From UBA6912 sp041611095 (GTDB lineage Bacteria; Actinomycetota; Acidimicrobiia; Spongiisociales; UBA5794), in assembly GCA_041611095.1 (NCBI GenBank), contig JBFINP010000002.1, positions 86,500 through 150,499 of the forward strand: 64,000 bases of DNA, written 5' to 3'. A program made the translations under genes and the position numbers. The notes below the pieces were generated by a model. The model made no database searches, was not told the DNA's origin, and was given only the letters and a program-made list of their open reading frames with translations. This document shows positions 51,821-60,211 of this stretch, piece after piece (within the stretch, counting starts at the first letter, position 1; every line of letters begins with the position of its first letter).

Positions 51821-52747
51821 ATGCCAATTCAAATCATTCTCGCCGCCCTCGCAGTCAGTGCCTCGGTCCCGCTTCTGTGGATCTCGGTCGGTGCGGCGCG
51901 CGGCGGAGGCGGCAGCACTGTGATGAGCCGGCAGAAAGTGATCGCCGGCGACGTCAAGAACGCGCGCGACCTCGCTCTGATGCGAGGCGCCGGCGAGCGC
52001 CTCGCTATCCCAGCGCTGCAAAGCCTCAGCGGCACGATTCGGCGGATCACCCCGCTCGGTTGGGTGGACAACCTGCGCAAGAACTTGACGCTCGCCGGGT
52101 TCCAAGGCGGCGATGCGCTCGAGCGATCACTGCTCGCCAAGTTTGCGCTTTCGGGCTTCGGTGCGGTCGTTGGAATCTTCGGCCCGTCGGTCGGAGCTCC
52201 GGCGGCCAAGCCATTCTGGATCCTCGCACTGGCCGCGTTCGGGTTCTTCGTTCCCGACCTTCTCGTGTACAGCAAGGGCAAGGAGCGCCAGCAGAGGATC
52301 CAGCGGGAGCTGCCGGACACCCTCGACCAGATGCGCATGAGCGTCGACGCCGGTCTCGGCTTCGAGGCGGCCATGCATCGGGCGGCCCATGCGGGTGAGG
52401 GACCCCTGGCCGACGAGCTGCGGCGCCTGCTTCGCGAGATCCAGCTCGGTGTTCCGCGGAGCGATGCGATGCGCAATCTCGCCGACCGTACCGACGTGCA
52501 AGACCTCGACAGCTTCGTCCTCGCCGTGGTTCAGTCGTCCTCGTACGGCATCCCGGTGGCCAAGGTTCTCCGGGTGCAGTCGGACGAGCTCCGCGACAAG
52601 CGGCGGTCGCGTGCGGAGGAGCGGGCGCTCAAGATTCCCGTGCTCCTCATCTTCCCCCTTGCGTTCTGCATCTTCCCGGCGATGTTCATCGTGCTGCTGG
52701 GTCCGGCAGCCATCCGAATCTTCCGTGACATGAGCGGTGCGCTCTGA
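51821..52747 (+). CDS. tadC: Tad pilus platform protein TadC
   Basis: 308 residues of the T2SS-F family: RELPDTLDQMRMSVDAGLGFEAAM, EIQLGVPRSDAMRNLADRTD and four membrane helices, the last pair being VLLIFPLAFCIFPAMFIVLLG. TadB and TadC together form the inner-membrane platform. Follows the VWA-TadB gene by 13 nt with GAGGAGG before the ATG. Confidence 0.9.
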   Translation: MPIQIILAALAVSASVPLLWISVGAARGGGGSTVMSRQKVIAGDVKNARDLALMRGAGERLAIPALQSLSGTIRRITPLGWVDNLRKNLTLAGFQGGDALERSLLAKFALSGFGAVVGIFGPSVGAPAAKPFWILALAAFGFFVPDLLVYSKGKERQQRIQRELPDTLDQMRMSVDAGLGFEAAMHRAAHAGEGPLADELRRLLREIQLGVPRSDAMRNLADRTDVQDLDSFVLAVVQSSSYGIPVAKVLRVQSDELRDKRRSRAEERALKIPVLLIFPLAFCIFPAMFIVLLGPAAIRIFRDMSGAL

Positions 52748-52789
52748 GTCGGCGGAACCCGTGATCACCCGTGAGGGGGTAGACCAAAC

Positions 52790-53776
52790 ATGATCCAGCT
52801 GCACAACGACAAGACACCGCTCAGGACGGCCGCCTCCGTGCTGCGGTTCCTCGACGACGGGGGCGTCGGCTCTGCGTCGGTGCCCACCGGCTTCCATCCA
52901 CTCGACGAGGCGCTCGGTGGCGGGCTGCGTACGCAGCACTTCACCGTCGTCGGCGGGCTCCCGGGCACAGGCAAGTCGGCGTTGACGCTCCAGATGGCGC
53001 GCAACGTGGCGGCCACGGGCCGCAACGTGGTGTACGCATCGTACGAGCACGACCGTCTGGCGCTGCTCGAGCGCCTTCTGCTGCTCGAGATAGGTGACCT
53101 GGTCGAGGGTGGCTCGTCTGCATCGAAGCTGGCGCGGGCTTCGCTGCGTGCCGTCGTCCAAGGCTCCCGGAGCATGGACGCGGAGCTGGCGAGCAACCTG
53201 CTGCTGCGGGCCGCCCACGGGCGGGTGACGGAGTATGCCGACCAGCTGTGGCTGCTGCGGGCGTCACCGCTCAACACTGCTATCGAGCAGCTCGACGACG
53301 CCGCCAAACAAGCCGGCGGCGGCAGCCTGCTCGTCGTGGACTTCCTCCAGAAGATCCCGGTCACGGAGCGCACCTCGGATCTCGAGCGCATCGTTCGCGC
53401 TGCCTCGGGGCTCAAGGAGATCGCCCTCCAAAACGACGTCGCCGTCTTGGCGATCGTCGCCGGCGATCAGGAGGGGCTGAGCGTGCGCCGGCTGCGACTC
53501 TCCCATCTGAGGGGCGCCGCCGGGCTGGCGTACGAAGCCGACGTCGTGCTGATGATGAACGAGAAGTACCACGCCGTTTCGAAACTCCACAGCGCCTTCG
53601 ACCCGATCCGGGCCGAGCAGTTCAGGCTGTACTCGGTGGTGAGCATCGACAAGAACCGCGACGGCGAGCACGGCATCGACGTCCAGTTCGAGAAGGACTT
53701 CTCTCACCTGCGCTTCAATCCGGCAGGTACCTATGTCGAGGAGCGCCTGGTCGACGAGCTGATGTACCCCGAGTAA
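52790..53776 (+). CDS. DnaB-helicase-C-like RecA-fold ATPase, last gene of the Tad operon
   Basis: 328 residues. TGFHPLDEALGGGLRTQHF and Walker A GGLPGTGKS (55-63), YASYEHDRLALLERLL, Walker B GGSLLVVDFLQKIP and a C-terminal HLRGAAGLAYEADVVLMMNE segment match the DnaB C-terminal helicase domain. The N-terminal primase-binding domain is absent, so a replicative helicase role is unlikely. It is on the same strand, 42 nt after tadC, and before the operon terminator. A role in pilus biology is only suggested by position; the alternative is an unrelated DNA-repair or KaiC-like switch. Confidence 0.82.
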   Translation: MIQLHNDKTPLRTAASVLRFLDDGGVGSASVPTGFHPLDEALGGGLRTQHFTVVGGLPGTGKSALTLQMARNVAATGRNVVYASYEHDRLALLERLLLLEIGDLVEGGSSASKLARASLRAVVQGSRSMDAELASNLLLRAAHGRVTEYADQLWLLRASPLNTAIEQLDDAAKQAGGGSLLVVDFLQKIPVTERTSDLERIVRAASGLKEIALQNDVAVLAIVAGDQEGLSVRRLRLSHLRGAAGLAYEADVVLMMNEKYHAVSKLHSAFDPIRAEQFRLYSVVSIDKNRDGEHGIDVQFEKDFSHLRFNPAGTYVEERLVDELMYPE

Positions 53777-53851
53777 GCGGCCACCATCCCGGGTCGTCCT
53801 CACCCTCACCTGGACGGCCCGGGCACGAGCGTCGTGTACTCATGGAGAGAG

Positions 53852-53874
53852 AGACCCGCACTTGCTGCGGGTCT
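53852..53874 (+). terminator. Intrinsic terminator ending the Tad operon
   Basis: AGACCCGCA, loop CTTGC, TGCGGGTCT, followed by TTC. Compact and perfect, 76 nt after the DnaB-like stop. Confidence 0.8.
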
Positions 53875-53999
53875 TTCTACGTCCCGCCGTTCCGTCGCAG
53901 GCGGTGTGGGTCGAGCGACCCAATTCCTCACATGGGCCGGAAGGCCTGTTCTCACAATGAGGCGAGCGCCCTAGAATGTGACCCAGAAGGAGCCCGGTC

Positions 54000-54233
54000 A
54001 TGGGGGAAACCGCATCCGCGGTTGCGCCGGGTTCGAGGGGGGTTGTCATGGGGCAACGCGGATTGCTCGCCCGCCTCGTTCGCGAGGACGAGAGGGGGGC
54101 CATGGCCATCGAGTTCGGAATGGGCGTCTTGCTCATCGCGCTCATCACGTTTGCGCTGTTGGCGGTTGCAGGCGTCGAGATCGCCGAAGTATTCCCGAAC
54201 ATCGATCTGCCCAGCTTGTCATTGGGGATCTGA
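54000..54233 (+). CDS. Small Flp/TadE-like pseudopilin, orphan
   Basis: 77 residues. A polar leader ends in a prepilin-like site, RG|AMAIEF, followed by one hydrophobic helix (GMGVLLIALITFALLAVAGV) and a short tail. Glu at +5 is present. It lies after the operon terminator and has its own AGAAGGAG ribosome-binding site 7 nt before ATG 54000; an in-frame ATG at 54048 would give a shorter leader. A minor pilin of the Tad system is a reasonable guess. Confidence 0.7.
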   Translation: MGETASAVAPGSRGVVMGQRGLLARLVREDERGAMAIEFGMGVLLIALITFALLAVAGVEIAEVFPNIDLPSLSLGI

Positions 54234-54242
54234 TGAGAGTGC

Positions 54243-55043
54243 TCAGCTGCCAGCCAGGAGTCTGAGCGCCTCGTCGGAATCCGCATCGACGGGGAAAAAG
54301 GTCTCGAGGCGTAGTTCCTCGAGCGTGACGTCGTAGGCGGCGCCGATCGTCACCAGCGTCGAGAACAGGCGCGCTTCGAACGCCCCGGTCCGGTAGTGGA
54401 TGGGCAGCAGCAGGTCGGCGGCTTTGGGGAGTGAAGGCTCCCGGCGGAGCTGGGCGACGTCCGGATATCCCAGCACTTCCTCGAGAAGCTCGGTGAGCTC
54501 GCCGTCCTCAGCGCGGTCGACCGTCTCACGCTCGAGGCGTGCCAGCGCCGCGCCTGCTGTCACCTCCCAGTTCACGGTGACCGTGCGAAGGCCTTGCGGG
54601 TGGAACGTGAGCCTCGCCAGGTTGGGCCCCGGTCCAACGGCTGCCGCTGCCGGGTCGATGAGGTGTGCGAGAAGCTGCGTTGCGGCCTGGTTGGACGCTA
54701 CGACGTTCCACCGCCGATCGATGACGACGGCGGGGTACGGCTCGTGGGCGTCCATCATGAAGTCGAGCACTCGTCGAATCTGACCCATGGCGGGCTCCTC
54801 GAGGCGGGTCTCGGTGTAGGCGGGGGCGTAGCCGGCGGCGACGAGCATCTCGTTCCGAGACCGCAGCGGTACCTCGAGCATGGTTGCCAGGTGGAGGACC
54901 ATCTCGCGGCTCGGCGTGGCGCGACCGGTCTCCAGGTAGGAGAGGTGGCGCTGGGAGACCTGGGCGGCAGCCGCCAGTTGGAGCTGGCTGAAGCGCCGGT
55001 GGTGGCGCCACCGCCTGAGCTTCGACCCGAACGATCCCGCCAT
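54243..55043 (-). CDS. XRE-family regulator with MmyB-like ligand-binding domain
   Basis: 266 residues. The N-terminal HTH (SKLRRWRHHRRFSQLQLAAA, VSQRHLSYLETGRATPSREM) is followed by an MLTR/MmyB-type domain (YPAVVIDRRWNVVASNQAAT; LRREPSLPKAADLLLPIHYR) of about 170 residues that in relatives binds fatty-acid-like ligands. These regulators usually control an adjacent divergent gene; here that is the membrane protein at 55145, with an inverted repeat between them. Confidence 0.9.
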   Translation of the reverse strand: MAGSFGSKLRRWRHHRRFSQLQLAAAAQVSQRHLSYLETGRATPSREMVLHLATMLEVPLRSRNEMLVAAGYAPAYTETRLEEPAMGQIRRVLDFMMDAHEPYPAVVIDRRWNVVASNQAATQLLAHLIDPAAAAVGPGPNLARLTFHPQGLRTVTVNWEVTAGAALARLERETVDRAEDGELTELLEEVLGYPDVAQLRREPSLPKAADLLLPIHYRTGAFEARLFSTLVTIGAAYDVTLEELRLETFFPVDADSDEALRLLAGS

Positions 55044-55072
55044 CCGACGTACCCTAAGCGGTCATGACTTCC

Positions 55073-55089
55073 ATAACCAAACAGGTTAT
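55073..55089. promoter_or_regulatory. Probable operator of the MmyB-type regulator
   Basis: ATAACC, 5 nt, GGTTAT: a perfect 6-bp dyad in the intergenic region, 30 nt upstream of the regulator start and 56 nt upstream of the membrane gene's likely TTG. It is the most AT-rich stretch nearby. Binding is inference from position and symmetry. Confidence 0.6.
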
Positions 55090-55144
55090 TGATCTCATGC
55101 AGCACCGAGCTCATCCTGGTGGCACGTCACCCCAAGGAGCCGAG

Positions 55145-55570
55145 TTGCCTCACGAGCCCACGTTTCTCCTGGTCACCCTCACCATCAATGCGGTCTTCTC
55201 CGCAGTCTCCGGTGCGCTCCTGATCGCGCTGGCCAGTCCGATTGGTCGTCTGGGCGACCTGCCGGAGGTCCTCGTCGCGTCCGTGGGGGTGTCCCTCCTG
55301 TCCTTCGCCGCATTCGTAGGGGCCGCGGCTCGGCGCGACCCCGTCGACCGGGGTGCGGCCCTGATCATCACCGTCGCCGACTTCGCCTGGGTCGTGGCGG
55401 CGGCGGCGATCATCGCGGTGCCGGACACGATGCGAGCCGGCGGGAAGGCCGTGCTGGGTGCCCTCTCCGCGTTCGTGCTCGTCCTCGGACTGGCCGAGGC
55501 GAAGGCGCTGCGCAGCCATCAGGCGGTGGACACCGGTGCGGTCAGGGAAGGAACGGCTCCGACCGCTTGA
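55145..55570 (+). CDS. Four-helix membrane protein divergent from the MmyB-type regulator
   Basis: About 141 residues from a TTG with AAGGAG 5 nt upstream. Four hydrophobic helices (FLLVTLTINAVFSAVSGALL; VLVASVGVSLLSFAAFVGAA; ALIITVADFAWVVAAAAIIA; AVLGALSAFVLVLGLAEA) with short loops. An in-frame ATG at 55064 would translate through the inverted repeat and lacks a ribosome-binding site, so it is not preferred. Family unknown; likely the regulated target. The 3' end overlaps the convergent protease gene by 29 nt. Confidence 0.65.
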   Translation: MPHEPTFLLVTLTINAVFSAVSGALLIALASPIGRLGDLPEVLVASVGVSLLSFAAFVGAAARRDPVDRGAALIITVADFAWVVAAAAIIAVPDTMRAGGKAVLGALSAFVLVLGLAEAKALRSHQAVDTGAVREGTAPTA

Positions 55571-57419
55571 GGAATGCCGCCATCTGGCCCCGTGTCACCG
55601 AGTTTCCCGGGCAGAAGTTGGTGTTGGCGGGTGGGTTGCAGCCCAGCGTGATGCCGGCGGTGGCCAGCTTCTCGATGTCGGCTTCGAAGATCGAGCCGTC
55701 GTCGTCGAGGAAATCCGTGGTCCCCCGGTCGGTCAACCCGAAGGCCCTGACGAGAAATGCCGCCATCTGGCCGCGGGAGACGGATTGGTCCGGGCAGAAC
55801 TTGGTGTTGTCCGGCGGGTTGCAGCCGAAGGTGATGCCGGCGGTGGCGAGCTTCTCGATGTCGGCTTCGAAGATCGAGGCGTTGTCGTCGATGAAGTCGA
55901 TGCCGGGATCGATGGCTGTCAGCCCGAGCGCCCTCACCAGGAAGGCAGCCATCTGTCCCCTGGTCACGCCGTTGCCCGGGCAGAAGTTCGTGTTGTCCGG
56001 CGGGTTGCAGCCGAGCGTGATGCCCTCGTCGGCGAGCCAGATGATGTCGTTGAGGAAGTTCGTGCCACCGATGTCGGCGAATCCGACGAGGCGAACGACG
56101 TACCCGGCATCGCTGCCGGAGAGGATCTTCACGATGCTCCCGTCGGCGATCGCAGGCTCGCCCTGGTCGAGATCGATCGACAACGTCTCACCGGGGGTTA
56201 CCACGTGGTCGATGGCATCGGGCGAGGGTGGGTACGAGAACAGGCCGGCCGCCGTTCCCCAGCAGAGGACAACCTGCCCGCTCAGCGGGTCGAGGCATAC
56301 TTGTTCGGCGTAGTGGGCGCTCACGCCCTCGAAGGCGTCGGGGATGCCGTCGACACCGAGGGAGCGGCGCGCATCCAGGGTGATGAACGACCACTCGCCC
56401 TCGGTCGGAAGGACGATCATCTGGAGCCCGGCGACCCCCGCCGGGGCAAGGGTGACGTTCTTCACTCCGCCCGTGTAGACCAGCACGTCGGAGGTGTCGA
56501 TCCATCCGGCGCGGTAGCGGTTCCAGGCCACCGTTGCATACGGCGTGTCGGTGCGCCCGACGAAGTCCTCGGTGGCATTCGCCGACATGACGTCGATGGG
56601 GTTGTCGTACTGGTTGAAGGTTTCAGCCGAGTACGAATGGGGCCAGCCGAGGGTGTGCCCGACCTCGTGGACGGCCGTCGTGAGGTGCGGCTCGTCGAAG
56701 GGGAACACGAAGTCCGGCGTCGACAGCGATCCGCCGTCGACGATCGCCCACCGCTGGTTGGCCGGATACGTCGAGGGTGCCTCGTTGCCGCCCGAGCAGG
56801 GGAGAGCGCAGAACTGCCCGGAGGTGGCGACGCCGCCGTTGTTCTTGTTGTTCAACACGCCCATGATCGCGTTGTCGGTAGTGACCGAAGGCGACGCGGC
56901 GATCGCCGCCTCGCAATCGAACTCGTTGTCGCCCGAGATCGTCACCGTCTTGCGGGCGGTGAACGACGGCGTGTAGCGGCCACCGGAGATCGAGACGAAG
57001 TAGTCCTTCACGGCGCCGTTGAGCACGGCGGTCGCCGCCGCCAGGTCGACGGTCCCGCTCGCCCCCGGCCAGGTGCACACGTACACGCCGATCTTGTCGG
57101 TGCCCAGGGTGTAGCGGCGCGACTCGAGCGGGTACACGACGAGCCCGAGCGGATCGCCCGTGAACTCGGTGCTCGGCGCCATGTACTGGGCGGAGAGCGG
57201 GGGCTGTTGCTGAACGATGTCGATGGGTTCGGCCAGCGCCTCCGCAGTCGTGGAGAGCGTCGGATCCCGGAAAAGGTCGTTGGCGCTCACTCCGGCCGTG
57301 CGACGCTCCTCCTGAATCGCCGGGTCGTCTGACGCCGTTACCGGTGCCGTCACCACCAGAAGTCCGAGTGCGGTCACGAGCGCGGCCAGGGCGCGACGAC
57401 GAATGCTGTGGCGTGTCAT
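55542..57419 (-). CDS. Secreted metzincin-type metalloprotease with three SLH-like repeats
   Basis: 625 residues. Signal peptide with a twin-Arg-like start (SIRRRALAALVTALGLLVV), prodomain, then a zinc site HEVGHTLGWPHS (about 251-262, H-E-x-x-H-x-x-G-x-x-H) and a Met-turn (DVMSA, about 276-280): metzincin arrangement. The C-terminal 190 residues hold three repeats of about 55 residues with GCNPPDNTNFCPG and VTRGQMAAFLVRALGL, the Cys-bearing SLH variant of this lineage that attaches proteins to the surface. ATG at 57419; an upstream in-frame ATG (57449) would lengthen the signal peptide unusually. Confidence 0.85.
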   Translation of the reverse strand: MTRHSIRRRALAALVTALGLLVVTAPVTASDDPAIQEERRTAGVSANDLFRDPTLSTTAEALAEPIDIVQQQPPLSAQYMAPSTEFTGDPLGLVVYPLESRRYTLGTDKIGVYVCTWPGASGTVDLAAATAVLNGAVKDYFVSISGGRYTPSFTARKTVTISGDNEFDCEAAIAASPSVTTDNAIMGVLNNKNNGGVATSGQFCALPCSGGNEAPSTYPANQRWAIVDGGSLSTPDFVFPFDEPHLTTAVHEVGHTLGWPHSYSAETFNQYDNPIDVMSANATEDFVGRTDTPYATVAWNRYRAGWIDTSDVLVYTGGVKNVTLAPAGVAGLQMIVLPTEGEWSFITLDARRSLGVDGIPDAFEGVSAHYAEQVCLDPLSGQVVLCWGTAAGLFSYPPSPDAIDHVVTPGETLSIDLDQGEPAIADGSIVKILSGSDAGYVVRLVGFADIGGTNFLNDIIWLADEGITLGCNPPDNTNFCPGNGVTRGQMAAFLVRALGLTAIDPGIDFIDDNASIFEADIEKLATAGITFGCNPPDNTKFCPDQSVSRGQMAAFLVRAFGLTDRGTTDFLDDDGSIFEADIEKLATAGITLGCNPPANTNFCPGNSVTRGQMAAFLKRSEPFLP

Positions 57420-57488
57420 GTGGATTCCCGGCTCGGAGACCGGCAGCACTCTACCGGTGCGCGCAGGGCAAGGGATGGGGCGCCCGTC

Positions 57489-59678
57489 TCAGTTCCTCCA
57501 CAGCGATCGCTCGATGGCCATGTCGTTCGGGCTCGGCAGGTCCTCGATGTTCCCCACACCGCCGATCTGGTAGCACGTGTATCGGTAGGTCCAGGGGTCG
57601 AAGGCGACACACTCGATCCGGTTCGCCGTCGAGTTCTTGGCGAACTCCAGTTCGAACCCCGGTGCCACATACTGCCGTACGGCGTCCGAGGCTCCGGAAC
57701 TACGAGCCGCCGAGCCGTAGGGGTCCGTGTAATACTCGCCGGAGCCGAGCGCATGGTCGGCATCGAAGACGAAGTCGGCACGCCACGAGGCCATCGACAA
57801 CGTGCGTTTGGTTGCATTGTCACGGTCTGGGTTCCGCACCACGACGCCATCGCAGGTCATCGAAGGGCAGTGCGACATCGGGTCACGGATGTCGAACTCG
57901 TGATCGAACTCGGCCATGCCGAGGTTGAACGTGGCGTCCGTCTCGGCGCGGGCGTCCCATCGCTCGTAGTTGTTCGACTCCGCCCCGACGTTGATGGAGC
58001 GACTCGGCGCCGGGGACAGCATCGCGTCGAGCTGGGCGGCGAGCGCGGGCATCGAGTAGCCGCAATTGGTAGGCATCAACGGCCCGTCGCCACCGTCCGA
58101 TGTCGCCTCCGCAAACCCGTAGTCGGCCTTGAACCCGGCGGCGAACTGCTGGACGCCGTCGAGGTCGTAGACCTCGACGTGGAGCGTGTGAAACCGAGCA
58201 CAGACCCGGCGATGGGATGCTGTCGCGGCGTGCACCACGAAGCGCACCCAGTGCTCGTTCGTCATGTCCTGGAAGATGAACTCCTTGAACCCGACATTCG
58301 GCTCGTCCTGGCCGAGCTTGTCGGCGACGTAGCCGTAGGGAACCTTGGGCGATCCGGGGATGAGGTCGGGGTTGGAGCCGTGCTCGTGCCCGAACCAGCA
58401 CCAGTACACCGGGTCGATCTGCGGGTGCCATGTGCCGTAGGTCTCGCCATCGGGGCCGGCCGTGCTGTGTAGGGCGTGGACCCACGACGGGCAGGGCCGG
58501 TTGGGCTCGGCTGCGCTGAAGCCATCGGGTGCCGGCGGCTCGGGCGACGGCGTACCGTCCCCTTCGGCCAGGAGGACGAGGTACATCTCCCGCCACTCGC
58601 CGGTGTACTCGACGCTGCCGAGCACCACCTCGCCGGCGGGGAAGGCCTGCTCGTAGACGGGCACGAGGTCGCCGTCGATCGACACCGTCCCGCCTTCGGC
58701 CCAGCCGCTCAGCCACGACGGGAGGGGGAGCTCGTCGCGCCAGACGACGCCAACGACTGCGGCACGATTGAGCTCGAAGTGGAACCAGTCGTCCTTCTCC
58801 ACGAGGTTCTTGTACTTCCACCGTGTCGAGGGCGACAGGACGTCCCATCCGGTGTAGCGCCCGGTACTGTCGACCACGTCCACCGAGTCGTCGGGCTCGA
58901 TGTCGAGTCCCTTGGCGAACCCTCGCGGCCAGTACTTCATGTCGTCGACGTCGATCTCGTTGCCGTTCTCGTGATCGAGGACGTGATAGCGGGCGACGAG
59001 TGCCAGGTCGCCGGTCTCTGGAGCGAAGCCGCTGCCTGGCGTCTTGGGCAGATCGAACGCCCGGGTGAGAAACGCGGCCATCTGTCCCCGGGTCACGTTG
59101 TCGGCCGGGCAGAACTTCGTGTTGGCGGGCGGATTGCAGCCCTTGGTCACGCCGGCGAAGGCGAGCTTCTCGATGTCCGCCTCGAAGATCGAGCCGTCAT
59201 CGTCGGTGAAGCTGTTGCCGCCCGCGGTGGCGTCGTAACCCATCGCCCTGACCAGGAAGGCGGCGAGCTGTCCGCGCGTCACGGGGCCGTCGGGGCAGTA
59301 CTTGGCGTTGGCGGGCGGGTTGCACCCGCGGGTGATGCCGGCGGCCGCCAGCTTCTCGATGTCGGCTTCGAAGATCGATCCGTCGTCGTCGACGAAGTCG
59401 ACAGCGCCGCGATCCGTCAGGCCGAGCGCCCGCACCATGAAGGCCGCCATCTGGCCTCGGGTCACGGGATCGTCGACGCAGAAGAAGGTGTCGTCGGGCG
59501 GGTTGCACCCGAAGGTGATGCCGGCGTTGGAGATGGCTTCGATGTCGGCCTCGAAGACCGACTCATCGTCGTCGAAGAACCCCTGCCCAGCGTTGGCCGC
59601 GGTAGGCACCGCCACCACCGATGTGAGCATGGCGAGCACGACGAGGAACCGCGTGAATCGCGACGTCGAGCGCTGCAT
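57489..59678 (-). CDS. Secreted SLH-repeat protein with unfamiliar C-terminal domain
   Basis: 729 residues. Signal peptide (to about 30), three SLH-like repeats at residues 31-225 (GCNPPDDTFFCVDDPVTRGQ and variants), then about 500 residues I cannot assign. That part has WYHxHxxH-like composition: DPVYWCWFGHEHGSNPDL, VRFVVHAATASHRRVCARFH and HVEVYDLDG, with several His and Cys that could form metal sites. The repeats are at the N-terminus here and at the C-terminus in the neighbouring protease. Same strand as the protease, with 69 nt between them; possibly co-transcribed surface proteins. Confidence 0.82.
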   Translation of the reverse strand: MQRSTSRFTRFLVVLAMLTSVVAVPTAANAGQGFFDDDESVFEADIEAISNAGITFGCNPPDDTFFCVDDPVTRGQMAAFMVRALGLTDRGAVDFVDDDGSIFEADIEKLAAAGITRGCNPPANAKYCPDGPVTRGQLAAFLVRAMGYDATAGGNSFTDDDGSIFEADIEKLAFAGVTKGCNPPANTKFCPADNVTRGQMAAFLTRAFDLPKTPGSGFAPETGDLALVARYHVLDHENGNEIDVDDMKYWPRGFAKGLDIEPDDSVDVVDSTGRYTGWDVLSPSTRWKYKNLVEKDDWFHFELNRAAVVGVVWRDELPLPSWLSGWAEGGTVSIDGDLVPVYEQAFPAGEVVLGSVEYTGEWREMYLVLLAEGDGTPSPEPPAPDGFSAAEPNRPCPSWVHALHSTAGPDGETYGTWHPQIDPVYWCWFGHEHGSNPDLIPGSPKVPYGYVADKLGQDEPNVGFKEFIFQDMTNEHWVRFVVHAATASHRRVCARFHTLHVEVYDLDGVQQFAAGFKADYGFAEATSDGGDGPLMPTNCGYSMPALAAQLDAMLSPAPSRSINVGAESNNYERWDARAETDATFNLGMAEFDHEFDIRDPMSHCPSMTCDGVVVRNPDRDNATKRTLSMASWRADFVFDADHALGSGEYYTDPYGSAARSSGASDAVRQYVAPGFELEFAKNSTANRIECVAFDPWTYRYTCYQIGGVGNIEDLPSPNDMAIERSLWRN

Positions 59679-59758
59679 GAGTGGCCTCCCCTTCCACTCG
59701 GCGACGCCCGGGACGGGCGCGTGACCGCACCGGAACGTAGCGGAGGGCGCTCATTTGT

Positions 59759-60211
59759 CTAATGGATGAAACTGGTAGATGGCAGCTGCCACGAGAACGC
59801 CACGTCGTCGTCGTGGGGCGCAGCGGCGCCAAGCGACCGGTAGAGACGAACCGCCGCCTCGTTGGACCGTTCTGTGAAGAGGAACGCCTTGGCGCACCCT
59901 CGGGCGTTTGCGACGCCGAGCATCGTGCGTATCACCGCCGAGGCAACGCCGCGACGGCGGTGTCGGTGGGCGGTCTGCACCTCGTAGATGAAGAGGGCAC
60001 GGCGCCCGTCGAGGCGATCCAAGATGTGGCCGAAGCCGTAACCCACCGGCTCAGTGTCGAGTCGCGCCAGTACGAAGACGTTGTCCTCGCCGGAGAGCAC
60101 CTCTGCGGCGCGATCGGCACCAGGTGGCGTCCGCTCGTAGAGAAACGCGAGTGCGGCGACCATGGAGGCAGCGTCGTCGGCGCCGAGCCGGTCGACGGAC
60201 GGCGTGCTCAC
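59759..60211 (-). CDS. GNAT-family N-acetyltransferase
   Basis: 150 residues. IYEVQTAHRHRRRGVASAVI is the acetyl-CoA-binding loop (R/Q-x-x-G-x-A type), followed by AFLFTERSNEAAVRLYRSLG, typical of GNAT C-termini. Substrate unknown. The GTG start at 60211 overlaps the ybaK-like stop by 4 nt, and ybaK overlaps pfk in turn, so the three are translationally coupled. Confidence 0.85.
   Translation of the reverse strand: MSTPSVDRLGADDAASMVAALAFLYERTPPGADRAAEVLSGEDNVFVLARLDTEPVGYGFGHILDRLDGRRALFIYEVQTAHRHRRRGVASAVIRTMLGVANARGCAKAFLFTERSNEAAVRLYRSLGAAAPHDDDVAFSWQLPSTSFIH

Noticed and set aside
55064..55144. ATG at 55064 as start of the membrane protein
   Set aside because: No ribosome-binding site, and the frame would run through the dyad operator; TTG 55145 has AAGGAG at the right distance.
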